A stretch of DNA of 64,000 bases from Datnioides undecimradiatus (GCA_008933995.1 WARS01000054.1:682001-746000), one strand, 5' to 3'. Counted from the stretch's first letter, positions 33,291 through 47,394 are shown. The notes: generated from the letters alone by a model not told the origin. Numbers and translations: made by a program.

Positions 33291-34192
33291 GGTCTCACAA
33301 CTACGCAACAGGTAGAGAGAGAGAACGAGAGCAAGGGTGGAATCTTGAGTCCTTGTCATTCAGGTTTGACTGGTTCTCCTAGTCAGAGGGACACAGAGAA
33401 GTGATCTTGTTATCTACACACACACACACACACATCACCCTCATTCTTTCCCGTTTAACACCTTCCCCACAGCTGAGCGGGATGCGTGCCACTCCTTGTC
33501 TGCGCGACAGATTTGAGGCATCCACAGTCAAACGACGGATGTTGTACAGCATTAATATAAGTGTGACAGGCATTCAGCATTCACCTGGGGGATTGTTTAC
33601 GTTCTGTCACACACTGTCACACAAGATGAGCGATGACAGGAAGGTTTGCTGAGGGCAAAGCCAGTTCAGCGATCACAAATGTGTGGAGCTGCTGAAAAGC
33701 AGATGATTAGTGAGCCGTGGCGGGATTGTGTAGGTTATCTGCTTACATTCCTGCGCAGTGGCTTTGTTTGACTGAAAATGTGTCAAGCGTTGCCCAACAC
33801 GGGGACATTGCCTCCAGCCAGCGCAGGGTTTGGCCCTACTCACCCAAACCCAGCTGTGTGTGCTGGCTGATTTGGGAGCGGTCAATCATTGCAGCATGAG
33901 ACAAGTGGTGATCTGTCATGGGATGGGTAATTGGTTTAAGGTGTGTATTGCTGTCTCTCTCTCTCATCTGGCGTGCGCCGCCACGGCAGTCGACCTTTAC
34001 ACACAGCCGCGTGATCCTCCTGCTGGCGCTGATGTCACCGTTATCAAATCGGAATAGCAGAGCGCGGCACCGGCTTACGATTGAGAAATAAGTCAACAGA
34101 CAGGTTCAGGTGCATTCAGAGTTTTTTGCTGCGCTCGCTCTGGCTTTTTTCACACCAAATGCACAAAAACTGCTGATGGACGGGGTCGCCGC

Positions 34193-34230
<38 letters not shown>

Positions 34231-37200
34231 CTATCACCATCGCCATCAGCGATTCCACAGCAATAGGTGTCACTCTGGTTCCTCGATAAGATAACGAGGC
34301 CCTCTTGTGCACGCTCTGGAGGACGCGATGATGTGTGAAAGCTTCGGCCAGCCGTTACGGCTGGATTTGTAAATAAACTGCTTTCCTGCATTGGCTGCTG
34401 CAATCCGTGCCGGCCATCGATGAGCCGCACGTGTCTTCAGAGCTCATGGCCTTTTTCGGTGTTATCGAACTTTCCGCAGTGTTACTGAACTCCAGCCCCG
34501 CTCTGTCCACACGCATCCTGCCAGGGAAGTGCTGTTGACACACCCTCCGAAACACACGCAGCTCCCTGTCTGTTTATAGGAAGTTGCAAAGCGCAGTATA
34601 ATATTACATAAATAGATAACAGCGGAGATAATGCTGTTGATTTCAGGATTAATATTTCAAAGCATCAGAGTTCATTTCCATTAGCCAGCTCTCCCTACAC
34701 ACTTCATCCAATGCGTCCCCAGTAAAGAGAGGTGTGCCGTGTTATCTACAGAGCTGCAGAGCGACCGGAGAGTTTTACTACACCCAGCGCTCAAAATGCT
34801 GCTCAAATCATCCAAACAGGTGAAACTGAAGCCAGGGTCCGTCTCCTGACTGCGGATGTTTGGAGCATCTGGCCCCAGGCCCCGATTATTAGGTGTGCGC
34901 ATAAGTTGAAGGTTCCAGCACTGAGTTTTGTTCGGCCTGTATGTTTCTGTCAAATCTATGTCCGTCAAGGTAACATCTTAGACTCCCAATACTGTCCCAG
35001 TTCATCAGTGATAAAACACACAGTATTACAGAAATTACAGAAACGCGCACACACCCTGAAGAGAAGGAAATCAACAATTTGCCATTTTTCAGCTGAATTG
35101 AAAGCACAAAGTCATTGTTTTACGAAGAACATCAGTAGAGACCAGGCCTGGGTGCTGTTCACTGTGGTTGTTTTGCAGCATGGAGGACAGAGTGAGAGAC
35201 GTGAACAGTGAATCTAAAGTCACTAGATGCCTCCTCAATCTGTATTATAATCCAGATTGCTCAAAGGATGGATTGAATTGCACCATTCGCGGGATTATCA
35301 GCGTGGGTGATGTTGTAAATGAGCGTACTGGGAGTTTTTAAGAGTCATTTTCCACAATCTCCATTTTTCAGCACCAAATGTGAGACACCAGGAAGCCCTC
35401 TTCTACCAGGAAGAGGCAAGAGGGTGCATGTAAATTCCGACACCATATCCACAGGCTTTCTGTTTTTATAATAAAGTAAATTTATGTACTTCTAAGAGTG
35501 AAACGTCTTTCAAAGGTTGGATTCTGGATTATATTAAATTGCTGTTTTTCAGATTTACTTTGGTCATGATGTTCATGTATTTTCTCCCGAAGCTGAAGTT
35601 TATTGGCATTTTATTTGGTAGATACGCGTAGGGATGAAACTACAGCTTACAGCAGGTGTTTGTGCTGAGGACTGATCGATACAACAAAGTGTTATTGGCG
35701 CCAGATCAGCCAAGGTGTGACAGATCCACAGTGAATTCACTTTGTTTGTCGGTGACGCTATGAAATCAGTGTTTCTTTCCTTCACCATGGCTTTCTCTCT
35801 TCACTCAAAGATCGTATTTTCCTTAATTTATCATTACACATTCTCCTCCTCCTCCTCCTCTCCCCGTGGAGGCTGACTGGAGTCTCTGTGTTGTGATGGT
35901 ACCAGGCTACATCGCCACCCCACTCAAGCTGTCTCCTTTGTTTTTTGTCTCACATTCTTTTCGCCGGCTCCTCCCACTGGGACGGAGCTCTCCGAACGTC
36001 TCTCTACTTGACCCTGATCTCCTCAGTCAAATGTGATTATTTAGTCCCCCTCCCACACTTTTTCATGGATGCAGGAACACTACGACCGGGCATGCATATC
36101 ACCTCAAGACCATTAACCTGCACGATGCAAGAAGCGTGGAAGTGGAAGATTTCGTCAGATTGTAGTTCTGCATGAATAAGCTACCTTGCCGACAGCTGAC
36201 ATCATGTAAAAGGAGAAAAGATGTCATTATGACAAAATCCAATACCTCAATCAAACCGCAGCAATATTGTAGAAATGACGATTGAGGCTTTCACTAAACA
36301 TGTACGCATCAGGATTATTGGTAAATAATCAGCAGACATGAATATAATGACCATATCATGATATTACATTGCCCAAAATCTAAGATGACGTCTCTTATGT
36401 CGTGTAAACAATAGCAAAATGTTGCCCCGCAGCAGGTTTAACTGAGGAATGCATTCACAAAGACGATGACAATGATTTTTGCTGGTTTGGTGTTTGGTGT
36501 TGCTCGATGCGTTTAATGTCACTAAATAAGCCAGGACAGGACAATGGGAGGTCTGTAAAGACCCCTTGAGTTGAGTGCAGTCAATAGGTGTCATTCCCCA
36601 CATGACCCCGACGTGGGGTGAAAGTCATGTCAACAGCACAGGCATACCATCCATTGTCTCAGCCCAGGAGCCCAAGGAGCATATACAGGCATTCCTGGAT
36701 CAACAGAAACACAGAGGAAGGTCTGACTGTTAGTTACCAACGTCTGTCGCTGCTCTTAGTGTTTACTCAACAACAACTAGCGAGTAAGTCGAGGATGTAT
36801 CAGGGATGATGGTGGAGATGGTGCTGGGGCAGTGGGGGGTTGTCCTCACCTGCCTGTGGACGTTGTTTATTTGTTGCCATGGCAGCACAACACCTGAGTT
36901 TGGATCTCAGGAGCAATATAAATGTCTACGTTCAATTCCTTTGCCAGTTCATTATTTAACCCAACACAATCAAGTTACTATAATTAAAACCCAGCATTAA
37001 CAGCTGACAGCAAACATCTCCAGTGACGGCTTTACTTCATTTTCTTGAATCTGATTTCCACGTGGTCTGTGTTTGCTTCAATAAAAAAGGAAGTCCCACA
37101 ATCTAAATGTGACAGCTGTTCCTCTTTGGCTGTGCACTCATCATGCTTCTCGTTTGTCACCATGATTATAAGGGAAACCTTTTCCATCGCTTTCACTTGA

Positions 37201-40200
37201 ATTCAGAACTTTTACCCGTGCAGTCAGTCGTTTTCTGCTGCAGATTTGATCCAAGCTTCAAAGCATCTAAAGTAAAGGCCCTACTCATCGCCGTAAAACA
37301 CGCAACCAACAGAAACCGAAAGAAAACAAAGTTTGTGTAGCAGCTTCCTCAGATTTACATGTTGACTTCCTGACGCCGAACTGGCCAAGCGTGCCATCAA
37401 ATTAAACATCTGTGTTTGTTCCTGACAATGTATTTTCAGGGAAAAGTCAAGAAGACCACATGCAGTCCGTGGTTTGCAGCCATGTGCGCTGAAATCTAGA
37501 TCAAAGCGTGGTTTCATTTGACACACTATGGTTTTGTCAGGCAGTGGTCACTTGAATGGTTCCATAGAAAACCAATACCTAAAGCCGAGTCTCCCGCTGC
37601 CACATTTAGGCAGGCAATTGAATTAAATAGATGATCGATTTAAATGAAATGCAGTCTTTGCAAATCTTCTAATCCAATAATGGTTAAGCCATTAGCTAAG
37701 CCATTAGGGGCTCTTACACCTCCACAGATACTCCAACATATGTTTGTATCATCCTCGACGGGCAGCTCTGTAAATAATCACTTCACTGTCATAAACTAAA
37801 CATGTATTTTTCTGCTAATAGACGGCCGGTTGTGTTGTTCAAAGGTAATGTGAAGTCATAAAACTAAACGTAGGCAGCAACAGAAGGCTTTTGGTGTATT
37901 ACCTCCTGTCTGAGGTGAGGTAAACACAAGACCTCGTGGAGGAACAGCATGTACCCGTGGTGCTGTGGCTTTGAATTTCCCTAATGAGCTTTGTCTTTAA
38001 AAGCTTCACCACAGACTGAACCTAAATGAAACGGAAAACCTTGTAAAACGCAGAGGGTTCACCGGCGGCTTGCATCAGCTTTCTTATTTTGTGATACAGC
38101 ATGGCATCTGCCAGCTGCCATGGCATCCTTTCAAAGGCGCCATTAACAGGTTTAGAGACTGATGTGAATATGGCATCCTGTACAGTTAATATGTAGCCCC
38201 CGTTTAATTCTTCAGTAGTTAAAGTTTTACAGGAGCAGAAAAATGCCTTTGTTTCTGAAGTGATCTGAAGTGCTTTTATTCTGGTGCTGAGCCATCTTTC
38301 GATACTCATCTGAATAATCTTTAATTAACCGCACTTTATGTTCCTCTCAGAACATGTTGAAACATCGTCTCCTGTAGCAAAGTCATGCATTGACCAGAAA
38401 TTACACACACACACACAGTCTCACAACCTGAGGAAAGAAGCTGCTCTGTAGTCTGGGGGTTTGGCAGCAGACACTTCTGTATCGCTTGCCACGCGGCGGC
38501 AGGGTGCACCGGGCTGTTGCTGTATTATCAGCTGCAATGAACTAATCGTTTCGCCACCACCGTCCGTTAATTTGGCGTTCACAGAGTCGCGGGGCGCTGG
38601 CGGTGTTCATCACAAGTGACTTGTTTGGTGGAGATGAAATGAATGAACATCACTCGGTGTTTTTGCTGCTCGGTCTAATTCCAGGGAGATATTTTAATTG
38701 CTAATAAATTGCTTTTTGATGAAATATATGTAGGATTATAAAGACAACATGCACAGTCACTATAAGCTATGTGTTATATAATTCTCCAAGTTCTCTTCCT
38801 CTGCAGGTTCTGTAAGATCTCACAGAGCAGGAGCCAATCAGAGACCAATATCAGCAAGCTTAACTGGAGCTGTCCTACTATCACACCACAGCAGCTAACC
38901 TACAGCTGCTATTGCCACTGCTCACACTGATGTTTCTGTCATTTGAATCAATAACAGTAATTGTTGTATCGATTGGCGAAAGCTCATTTAAAAGACTGAT
39001 TGTGCTACGACTGTGTGTGCTCACCGTGCCCTCTTCCGATGGTGTGACGTGCGCCATATGACAGCAATTCCTATTTACTTGTTTGTTTCCATTGTCAGCT
39101 CCTTGGAGAGTAACCCTCTGTGTTGCACAGTGGATATGATTTGCCCTATTAGAGCATTATGCAACACAGGGTGGACATGCTGGGCGTGTGTGCCGTCTGC
39201 ATTAAAACAAAAAGACTTTAAAGTGGTATGTTGAGGTTTTTCGCATGCGTTTGTCGACACGGAATCGTGAGACGTGTGTTTGTGTGGCCTGTTTCGACCG
39301 TGACTTGAACCTAATATATTTGAAATGTTTGAAATATTGACACATTTACAGCGAAGCTTTGTCGTGCAGCCAGAGCAGCGCAACTGAGCTGATGTTTATA
39401 TGAGCCAATATTTATATGAATTATCTTTTTATTTCATATTTTAATTACATCCTGGTGGGATATTCATATTCCCTGTGCAGAAGTCACGGGTGAGCCTCAG
39501 TGACCTTTGCTAAGCCAATGATGTGTGGATGAGGCAGAGAATCACACATTACTCGTGCTAACTCATGTAGGCCATGGCTATTTCTGATATGAAGGGTGTG
39601 TCCTGTTATTGCTTTAACCAACATAAAACTATTGCTCTACTTTTGGTTTTGGTGTGTGTGCGTGTGTGTGTGTGTGTGTTGGTAGCTTCGAGCCAGTAGC
39701 CCTTTGCTGCGGTGCCCTGGTTTTTGCTACCAAGTGTGATTGTTTTGGTATCAGGTCTGCATCACCATGTGCAGCATCTCCCGTAACAACGCTAAACAAA
39801 TCTGATCAAGGTGCTCAGATAACGACGCGTACGCTGCTTCTCTTCTTCTCCTGTATTTAATGAACATCTCCCAAAGAATTCAAATGTATATGGATATCGC
39901 TGTGGAGAGCTTATGATAATGAGTAACCATGACAAAGGATTATCACTTTCCACGTCATTTTCCATTAAAATACATTGTAATAATATACTATATTTGGACA
40001 ATATCCGTCGCATTGAATCTTTTCTGTATTTGCTCTATTGCCCAGTAACATTAAATCAGTCCAGTGCTCTCATTAAAAACTGGATTAATGAGATCTCACC
40101 TCAGAAGTTCATTAAGTTAGGTCAGAGTAGCAGAGTCGGGTTAATGCTCCTTTTTGTTTCTCCTTTTTTGTTTCAGCACAGCGTGATGATGGAGGGTGTA

Positions 40201-43200
40201 ACATTGCCTCCGCAGGTGTTGAATTGCCATAGGTGATGTTAGTAACAAACCATAGGGGGACTGTGCTGTGTCTGTGTGTTGCGTTTTTGTCCACGTGCCT
40301 GAAACCAACGGGCTGATGAATATTTCACTTGAACTGACGAGAACTTGACGTCCAGCGGACAGTTGCTCAGGGGGATGAGCGCGGGCAGCCAATTGCAGAT
40401 AAGAGCAGAGCGGTATTGACAAGCTGTAGCGCTGAAGTTGTATATCAAGCGACGTGGACGCAGATATTTCAGCAGGAACAGTTCCGCCTTTCCTGGACTT
40501 AGATGGGAACGAATACAAACCTGAATCTAGTTTCTCTGACACTCTACGTGGGTTACATGTGTTGTTTTTGGCTGGACCGCAGTCCAGTCTTGGCATTAGT
40601 TCATAGAAGAGTACTCCACCTAAAGTCTACTGTTTACAGACTTTAAAAGTGGTTTTGCATGCTCCTTCACCACTATACTTGGGTTCCTATCACTTACTGT
40701 TCAGCTGATTCCAATATTAACCCAGTTTCCTGGCAAAAAGTGTATAAATAACTGCTTTTAAATGACACCGACAGCGTAAAGCACTTCTCCTCCCTGTGCC
40801 GACACCACGGTTTGCTCCTATCTTCCCCAACTTCATCTACTAATACATTTGTCACTCCCGCATCAAACCGCTTACATCTTGCTGCCTGACAAGTGTGAAC
40901 AGTAAACCACGGTGGCAACAAATGGAATACATGTCATGTTGTGGCGAAGTGCTGCGTGTGCACGTGCAGTGGGCAAGTTTCCTGAGTGCAACCGTTGGAA
41001 AGTAAAAGTACCCGCGCTGACCACAGCTGCTGTTTGTGCTGATACCGCCATCTTCGAAGCTGGCTGGAACACATTTGAGCGCTGAAAAGATAAAGTTGTC
41101 CACGGAGTACCCGTTTGGTGTGACTCGCCGGTCAAAATGAAACATTTTTAATGCGAGCAGACATGTTTCTTGCCTCTGTTCGTGCCAGTTCCGCTCAGGG
41201 TCTGCATCTGCTCGTCCATATTTGCATCTCCTAACCAACCGATTAGTCAAGTAAATCGATTATCACAACGTTTCTAATCATATCCCTCAACGCTGGCATT
41301 GCAACAGTACTGGGAAAGATGACTCTTGAAGCTTTCGCAGAACACTGAGAGATAATGATCTGTGATGAGGACGTAGCGACGAGTGGATAGAGGCGAGAAG
41401 CAGAACAGCTCCAACACGTCTGCCAAGTTCAGGAAATCGGATCACCTTACTGGAATGCATCCTTTTAAAACCGTGACAAGACAATTGCAATACCCGATAT
41501 GCTGATATGCTGTGCAAGATCACAATAACACAGTAATGCTGTCGTTAATATTGCCCAGCTCTGCTCAAAAGCAACATTTACCATTTATTTCTTTTTATTT
41601 ATTATTTTGTACGCATCTGCGTGTTAAAGTGCCCACTATGTGTTCACAGTTTCTTATTTGCATTTTGCATTATTTGCATTCTGCATCAAAATCTGTTATG
41701 AAATCTGTATGGCCGTGCTCCAGCAGTGTGTGAGTGAGGCACCCGCAGCGTCCACTTCCTGTTGTTTGTCGGCACAAGCGAGCGTGCGCAAGCCACTAAT
41801 GCTTCATTCAAATAAACCAAGTTCATTTTCACTGAAATTACACTAGAACCAAAGCGATTATTGCACCTTTTGCATTTACACAAGCAGTGATGGACGGCAG
41901 CAGGTCAGAGCGGCGACTGATCAGTGTGCAGGGCTGAATGAGCTTCTTCCCACGTGTCTGTGGAAAGGTTTTTCAGTGACACGCAGGATCAAAGGTTGAG
42001 GATTTGTAAATACGTCACCTTTTTATCTGAAAATCTAATGTTGAGGTTGTCTGTGGCCATAACCATCAAATATATAACACAGTGATGAGGCTTTTATACT
42101 CAGCAGAGGAGAGCAAAGGGCAGCCACTCTGGAAATCGCGTGTCCCTGTGCTAGTCTCTATAAGGAAAGGCATAAATACAGAATCTGCCGCTACAAGAAT
42201 TTATATACTGGTGCTCGAGCCGACCACGTTTGAGCATGCGTTGTTTGCGTGCAGGTAAAGAGTCCGTGCGGACAGCAGAACACATTCGCTGGATCGCAAT
42301 CTCAGAAACTTCTGTCAGGGCTCCGTCGGTGATTGAGGTTTTTATCGGCTGTTCCATTAAATAGAGTGATCCGCAGTCACGCGCAGATAATTTACGCGTT
42401 TATCGAGAATAGCCAACCCCATTTTCTCATCTCAGGTTGCCAGTTGGACCGAAAGCAAAAAGGGCAGATGCAAGATGAGGGAGTTGCGGCCTGGATATCC
42501 ATTATGCACTCAGCTGATATGCACTGGCTACACCAGAGTCCTCGAATCATTGCCCCGCCGTCCCCAGAGACTCGGTTATCATCAGAGGGATGGACCACTG
42601 AGTTCCAAGATGCTCCCCGTGGGGGCGAACCATTGGCACGATGCATTTCGCCCGTTACCCAAACATTAACCACCACAACTTAAAGCCAAACCTGAACCTG
42701 AGTGTAAGCCACACCCTAAAACCAAGTCTTAACCCTAACAAAGAGGTTTATATGTATGAGTGTGTGTGTCTTGACCATACTGTGACCTTTGCATGAAATG
42801 AAATTGGAAAAGGCTCAATGACTTCCACATTAAACACCTATCAGCCTGGGAGAGACTAAGGAGACATCCACTCGTCCGCCTGCTCACCGCTCTATGTTAC
42901 CGCGTGGTTAATCGCGTCCGTCTTTGTCTCGTTTCGTCCTCAGACTCTGAGGGAGAGGACGAAGGCCAGCGAGCAGACGGAAGGAAAGGCGGCAGAAAAG
43001 ACGACGGACACCGAGGTGAAAGAGGATTCTCCATTCAGCCGCTGCAGCTCTGTGGACCTGGATAAGGTACGTGCATGTTTGTGTGTGTGTGTGCGCGTGT
43101 TTCTGTGAAAGAGATTGGTGTGCGATCTCACGGAAAGAGGATTCCTACATGAAGTATCGCTTTGTGTACATGCGTGTTTGTTGAAATTGTTCCTGGTTAC

Positions 43201-46200
43201 TATGGACCGGAATGACAAGGACAAAGAAAGACAGAGGTGTGTGTGTGTGTGCGTGTGTGCGCGTGCTGGTGATGGGGGACAGACAAAGAGTGAACAGTCA
43301 TCAGGTTGTTCACCCTGCCTCATTCCAAAGCCGTCCCTGTTTGTTAGTCGACTCTGAAGAACCCACATTCCTAGACCGGAGCATGCACAATGCACAAACA
43401 CACTCCTCATTGCACAACACCTGACCTTAGCCCTCAGCACCGTTCACTTTAAAATGAATACTAAAACAATCCCTAACCCTAGACCGTCCCCTTAAGGAAG
43501 CGTCTGTCCCTCGGAGTACACACATAATGACGCACTCATTCGCTCCTGCTCATGTGATCGCTGTGTGATTTGACGAGTGTTGTCCCGCGAGCTCCCTGCA
43601 GCATAGAGCAGCGCCGTGTGATGACAGATTCAACCAGTCCGTCTTGTTCACTCCGTCACCAGGCATCAGTGAAATGCGTTGCTCCTGACCGTTCGCATTG
43701 CAAACCCGACCCAACCAACCACAGCTACGCCGAATTGTTCAGCTGTCCCGATAGAGGTGATGATTCCCTCCCAGGTGACGACCATTTAGAGCGTTTGTGC
43801 ATCACTGCAACTCAAATCTCACCCCGGAGCAGCATGGCGCCAGACACACGATGCACTCGTTCTAACCTGGCTGCAGAGTTGAGACTTGTACAGTGTGATT
43901 TTGGTAAAATTAATGTCTCAGGACAGTTGTTCACACCGTCGGACCTGGCTCTCGCTGCCGTCCTGCACTGAGCCCGGCCTGTATTGCTTCCTGTGAGGCT
44001 GCCTCATGTTCAGTGAAGCCGTGGTTTACAACATGGTTTGTTGACTCAGTGCACGCTGTGCACCGGCGAACTGGTAAAGCAGGAATCCTGTTATAGTCAG
44101 TCAAAGATCGTCACTTGTCCTTGTGCTTCAAGCATCAGGCCAGCTGTGTGTGTGTGTGTGTGTCAGTCACTCAGGAATGAGAGGCGTGGTTTCACATTTG
44201 TACGCTGTGTGGTTTCTTTTATGTGTCTTTTTTTAATTGGTTATTTTTGATGGAGAGCCCGGCGTCTTTATCTGCATTCCTACAGGCAAACCGTCAGTAT
44301 GACTGGCAGCCGATGGCCACAATACATATTGATTTATTGTTATTGTTCCTCGAATATCAGCAAACGCCAGTCTGCTGTGTTCATGTGACATCCTCTCGAT
44401 AGCAGCGGAATCAAATGACGTGGTCCACCTTGTTTCGTTACCAGCAGCTGTTTGTAGGATCTTCCCACCGTTTGTCACCAGTGTGCTTCCCCTCACCATG
44501 TGACACCATGTGACGGGCGATTTCACTTCTTTTTTCGAGCACACCAGCCCAAGTGTGACAACTTACATTTTCTGTCATCCCAGTGACAGATTTAGAACAA
44601 ACTTGTTGACAAGAAGTTGATTCGCAGGCGTCGCCCACGTGAAACATTTGTACACGAATACCAGAGTTTGCCAGGTGTCAACCGGTCCATCAACAGCCTC
44701 AGCATGAGTATCTGGCAGCTTGCAGCTTGTGAGGTAGCAGCCGATTTCAGTGCAGAAGTGCACTTTAATTATACAAACGACAGAACTTAATGCTAATGAC
44801 TGCTAACACTAATGAATATGATACATTAGAAACACACCACACACCCTCTGAGCTCCATATTTATGGAAAAATAACATGATTTCTGGGTTTTTTGGCAGCT
44901 TTTGTGCATTAATGTGAATCATAACTTGTGCACAAAAGCAGAGCAAGCTGCGTTTATAAGAGATTAAATGCAGGTAATAAAAGGCAGAGACAAGAGTCTG
45001 AAGATGATGAGCTGTAAATGACAGGCAGCTGATCAGTCAGATGCTAAACCATCAGTGTCAGTGAATGTGTTAACATGACGCTTGGTGTGGAAGTGGAGAC
45101 GTTTGACCCAGTGGACAGGGGAGAGACCATCTTTGAGTCTGACTGAGGGCATGCGATGAACAGGCGCTAACCTGCCAATACTAAGTGAGACACTGTCACC
45201 TGGGCAACAAGCATTTCCCAAATGGTCCGCACCATTTAGAAGTGCAAGAGTCAGGAAGTGATACAGCTGACACTAGGACCACAGTGTGAACTGTCAGCTG
45301 TAATGACACGTGTTGAACATGATCTCCTCCGCTCCAGTCATGGTTTTACTGCTCTCATCTTCCTCTTAAGTAAGTTTTGTTGCAAGTTTAGACTCGAGAT
45401 AAGCTTTCCACCCGCTTTCCTAACCTGGGTGCTGCACACCTGACCACAGGTCAGTGTGAAACGTGACTGTACCATCTTTACTGTCAGTCCACACGGCAGT
45501 GAGCCTCACCTGAGGACCACGAGGAAGTCGTAAAGAGCTTGTAAACAGAGTCCATTCTCTTGTTTCTTGTGGCGGTCAACACTTCAGTTAGAGCAACACA
45601 CACACACACACACACACGAATCAGCATACAAGCAACCACTTCCTGGTTTATCCATCCTTTGAGCGGTATCAGTTTGTAACCCTCTGCTGCCATCTGCTGG
45701 ACACGATAGACTGAGTCCTTCTCTTCTCTGAGCTCTGTCCAGCACCATCACATCGACCTGTGACTAATGTCTCACTGGTTGTGCATCTGCAGGATTTGGT
45801 GGACTGGCGGAAGCCCCTGGCCTGGCAGGTAGGCCACCTGGGAGAGAAATATGATGCGTGGGTTCACCAGCCGGTCGACAGACCAATCAGACTGTTTGGA
45901 AACCCCTTCCTGGAGGCCAGCACCAAGACTTCCTGGTAAGACAGGAAACATAGTTTTATTTATCCAATCTCACATACGTATTCAGTTTTACAGACTTGCA
46001 AACAAACAGTCACGGTTTTCAGTGGATATTAGAAATGTGCATCAGTGCACACACTGAATCATCTGAACGTGTGTAAATGTGTAAATAATGCTTCTCATCA
46101 GCTGCTTACATGCTGCAACAGAGGACACATTCACTCAAGTTAATGTATCCATTGACTAATTATCATTATCATTCACTGCCTTGCTCAAGAGCAGCGTCGG

Positions 46201-47394
46201 ATCATTCACTGCAGGAGCACAGAGCTTTCAGACTGGTGTCTCTCCTGAACATTACACTGCAGAAAGTCCAAAACCAATGAACAGAGAGGACGTTGACCGC
46301 GCTGCCCTATGCTCTCTTGCTGCAGGTACTGGGTGCCAGTGGTGTGGCTTCCCATCGTGTTTTATTTCAGCTGGCACTGCTACACCACCCTGGCAGAGGG
46401 CACCACCAGGATAGTCGTCACTTCAGGTAACGCCCGTGCACCTGCCTGCTCGCACAGCTGCACACCGTGAACACACTGACAACACGCACACATTCACACA
46501 ACGCAGCATGTTTGTGTGCATCCTTTTCATGTGTAAATATCTATGTCATTATCTGTGCGTGTGTGTTCCCAGACTTGTCCATCCCGATCCATAAGTACGT
46601 TTTCCCGCTCCTGTTTCTGATGGGCTGGTTCTTGTGGTCGTTCATCGAGTACTGCATCCATCGCTTCGTCTTTCACATGAAACCCCCAGCCCACAATTAC
46701 TACCTCATCACGCTTCACTTCCTCCTGCACGGACAGCACCACAAGGTACAAGCACAGCCGCACTGAGTCCGGGGCTGGTCACATCGCCGTAGCGTTCCGA
46801 TATGTCAGACGATGAGTCCACGGTTTTATTTATGTTTTTTTATTTTTACATAAACTTTTCCGCCTCTTAGCTGCCGTTACCGAGCTCACACATTACCTGC
46901 TCGTTTCTATCAGCTCCTCCTGTCGTGTATCAGTGTGACACCGACTTGTTCCTCCACAGTCTCCGTTTGACGGCTCCCGGCTGGTCTTCCCCCCCGGCCT
47001 CGCCTCCTTACTGGTGGGAACTTTCTACTTAATCCTCCGCAACACGCTGCCAGACATCCTTGGGATATGCGTGTTCGTCGGAGGACTGTGTGGCTACGTC
47101 GTGTACGACATGATCCATTACTACCTTCATTACGGCTCGCCGAAGAAAGGCTCGTATATGTACAGCCTGAAGGCCTACCATGTCAAGCACCACTTTGAAC
47201 ACCAGAGAGCAGGTCAGCACTGGAAGCCCTGACATTTGAGACCAAGGAAGACCCTATTTAGGTTTGATCCTCCCTCGTTTGTCTTTGCTTTTATGTATCT
47301 GATGTCATCTTTATTTCTGCGTCCAGGTTTTGGAATCACCTCCACGTTCTGGGACCACCCGTTCAACACAGTCATCCCTGATGAGAAATTCTAA
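24072..47394 (+). CDS. fa2h: Fatty acid 2-hydroxylase (7 coding exons)
   Basis: ER membrane di-iron enzyme that hydroxylates fatty acids at C2 for 2-hydroxy sphingolipids (myelin, epidermis). Coding exons: 24072-24365, 42944-43066, 45793-45935, 46326-46426, 46573-46745, 46960-47212, 47327-47394. Phases agree, giving 1155 nt and 384 aa (human 372). The N-terminal cytochrome b5 domain carries HPGG (42-45) and H66/H68. [21 protein letters not shown] follows the linker. The hydroxylase domain has histidine boxes H250-x4-H255, H273-x2-HH277, H331-x3-H335 and H352-x2-HH356, between hydrophobic spans. Exon 2 encodes a charged, Lys/Glu/Thr-rich linker that is poorly conserved in the family. An in-frame ATG at 24024 would add 16 residues; I prefer 24072 because it matches the family start. 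Intron 1 is 18.6 kb. Confidence 0.97.
24653..24696. repeat. Perfect 20-bp inverted repeat with 4-nt loop
   Basis: The left arm AACACAGTGTAGTACTGAGC (24653-24672) is matched without error by the right arm (24677-24696), with AATG between them. It lies about 290 bp into fa2h intron 1. It is not part of any transposon end that I recognise. The arms are short for a canonical microRNA precursor, and the loop is very tight. Confidence 0.95.
26262..26310. repeat. (GT)n followed by GA-rich tract
   Basis: About twelve GT units, then GAGAGAGAGAGGGACAGAGACAGAGA. Simple repeat in fa2h intron 1. Confidence 0.85.
29280..29660. promoter_or_regulatory. Candidate intronic regulatory element
   Basis: Complex, non-repetitive sequence with several homeodomain-type cores (GTTAATTAGTAACC at about 29364, CTAATGGGCC, GATTAGCAAATTACGCTAATCC near 29502) and an octamer-like ATTTGCATAT (about 29588). 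A 9-bp palindrome CATACTGTT/AACAGTATG follows at 29613-29633. This composition is typical of vertebrate developmental enhancers. Conservation cannot be tested here. Confidence 0.3.
33262..33290. repeat. (CA)n microsatellite
   Basis: Pure CA run after a CG-rich start (GCGCGCGCACG), in fa2h intron 1. Confidence 0.9.
34196..34229. repeat. (GT)n microsatellite
   Basis: Pure GT run of about seventeen units in fa2h intron 1. Confidence 0.9.
38020..38340. promoter_or_regulatory. Candidate intronic conserved element with an open minus frame
   Basis: Balanced, non-repetitive sequence with repeated ATGGCATC/ATGGCATCC motifs (38101, 38120, 38170 region) and a terminal CTTTAATTAACCGC homeodomain-type site. 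The minus strand stays open for 95 codons (38309-38022) from an ATG, but no domain or splice context is seen. I favour a regulatory element over a gene. Confidence 0.28.

Larger units (their letters stand above)
24366..42943 (+). other. fa2h: fa2h intron 1 (18.6 kb)
   Basis: No internal coding exon is supported on either strand. It holds microsatellites (about 26262-26286, 33262-33290, 33416-33434, 34196-34229, 39652-39680), G- and C-homopolymer tracts, and several complex AT-balanced stretches that look like conserved non-coding elements (29280-29660, 38020-38340, 39380-39590). The longest open frames in it (30123-30533 plus, 32317-32652 minus, 40141-40596 minus) have no domain or splice logic. 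Confidence 0.6.

Noticed and set aside
42940-43440. 166-codon minus-strand frame over fa2h exon 2
   Set aside because: It includes a His-Thr run produced by the CA/GT repeat and overlaps the plus-strand exon that joins in phase to fa2h.
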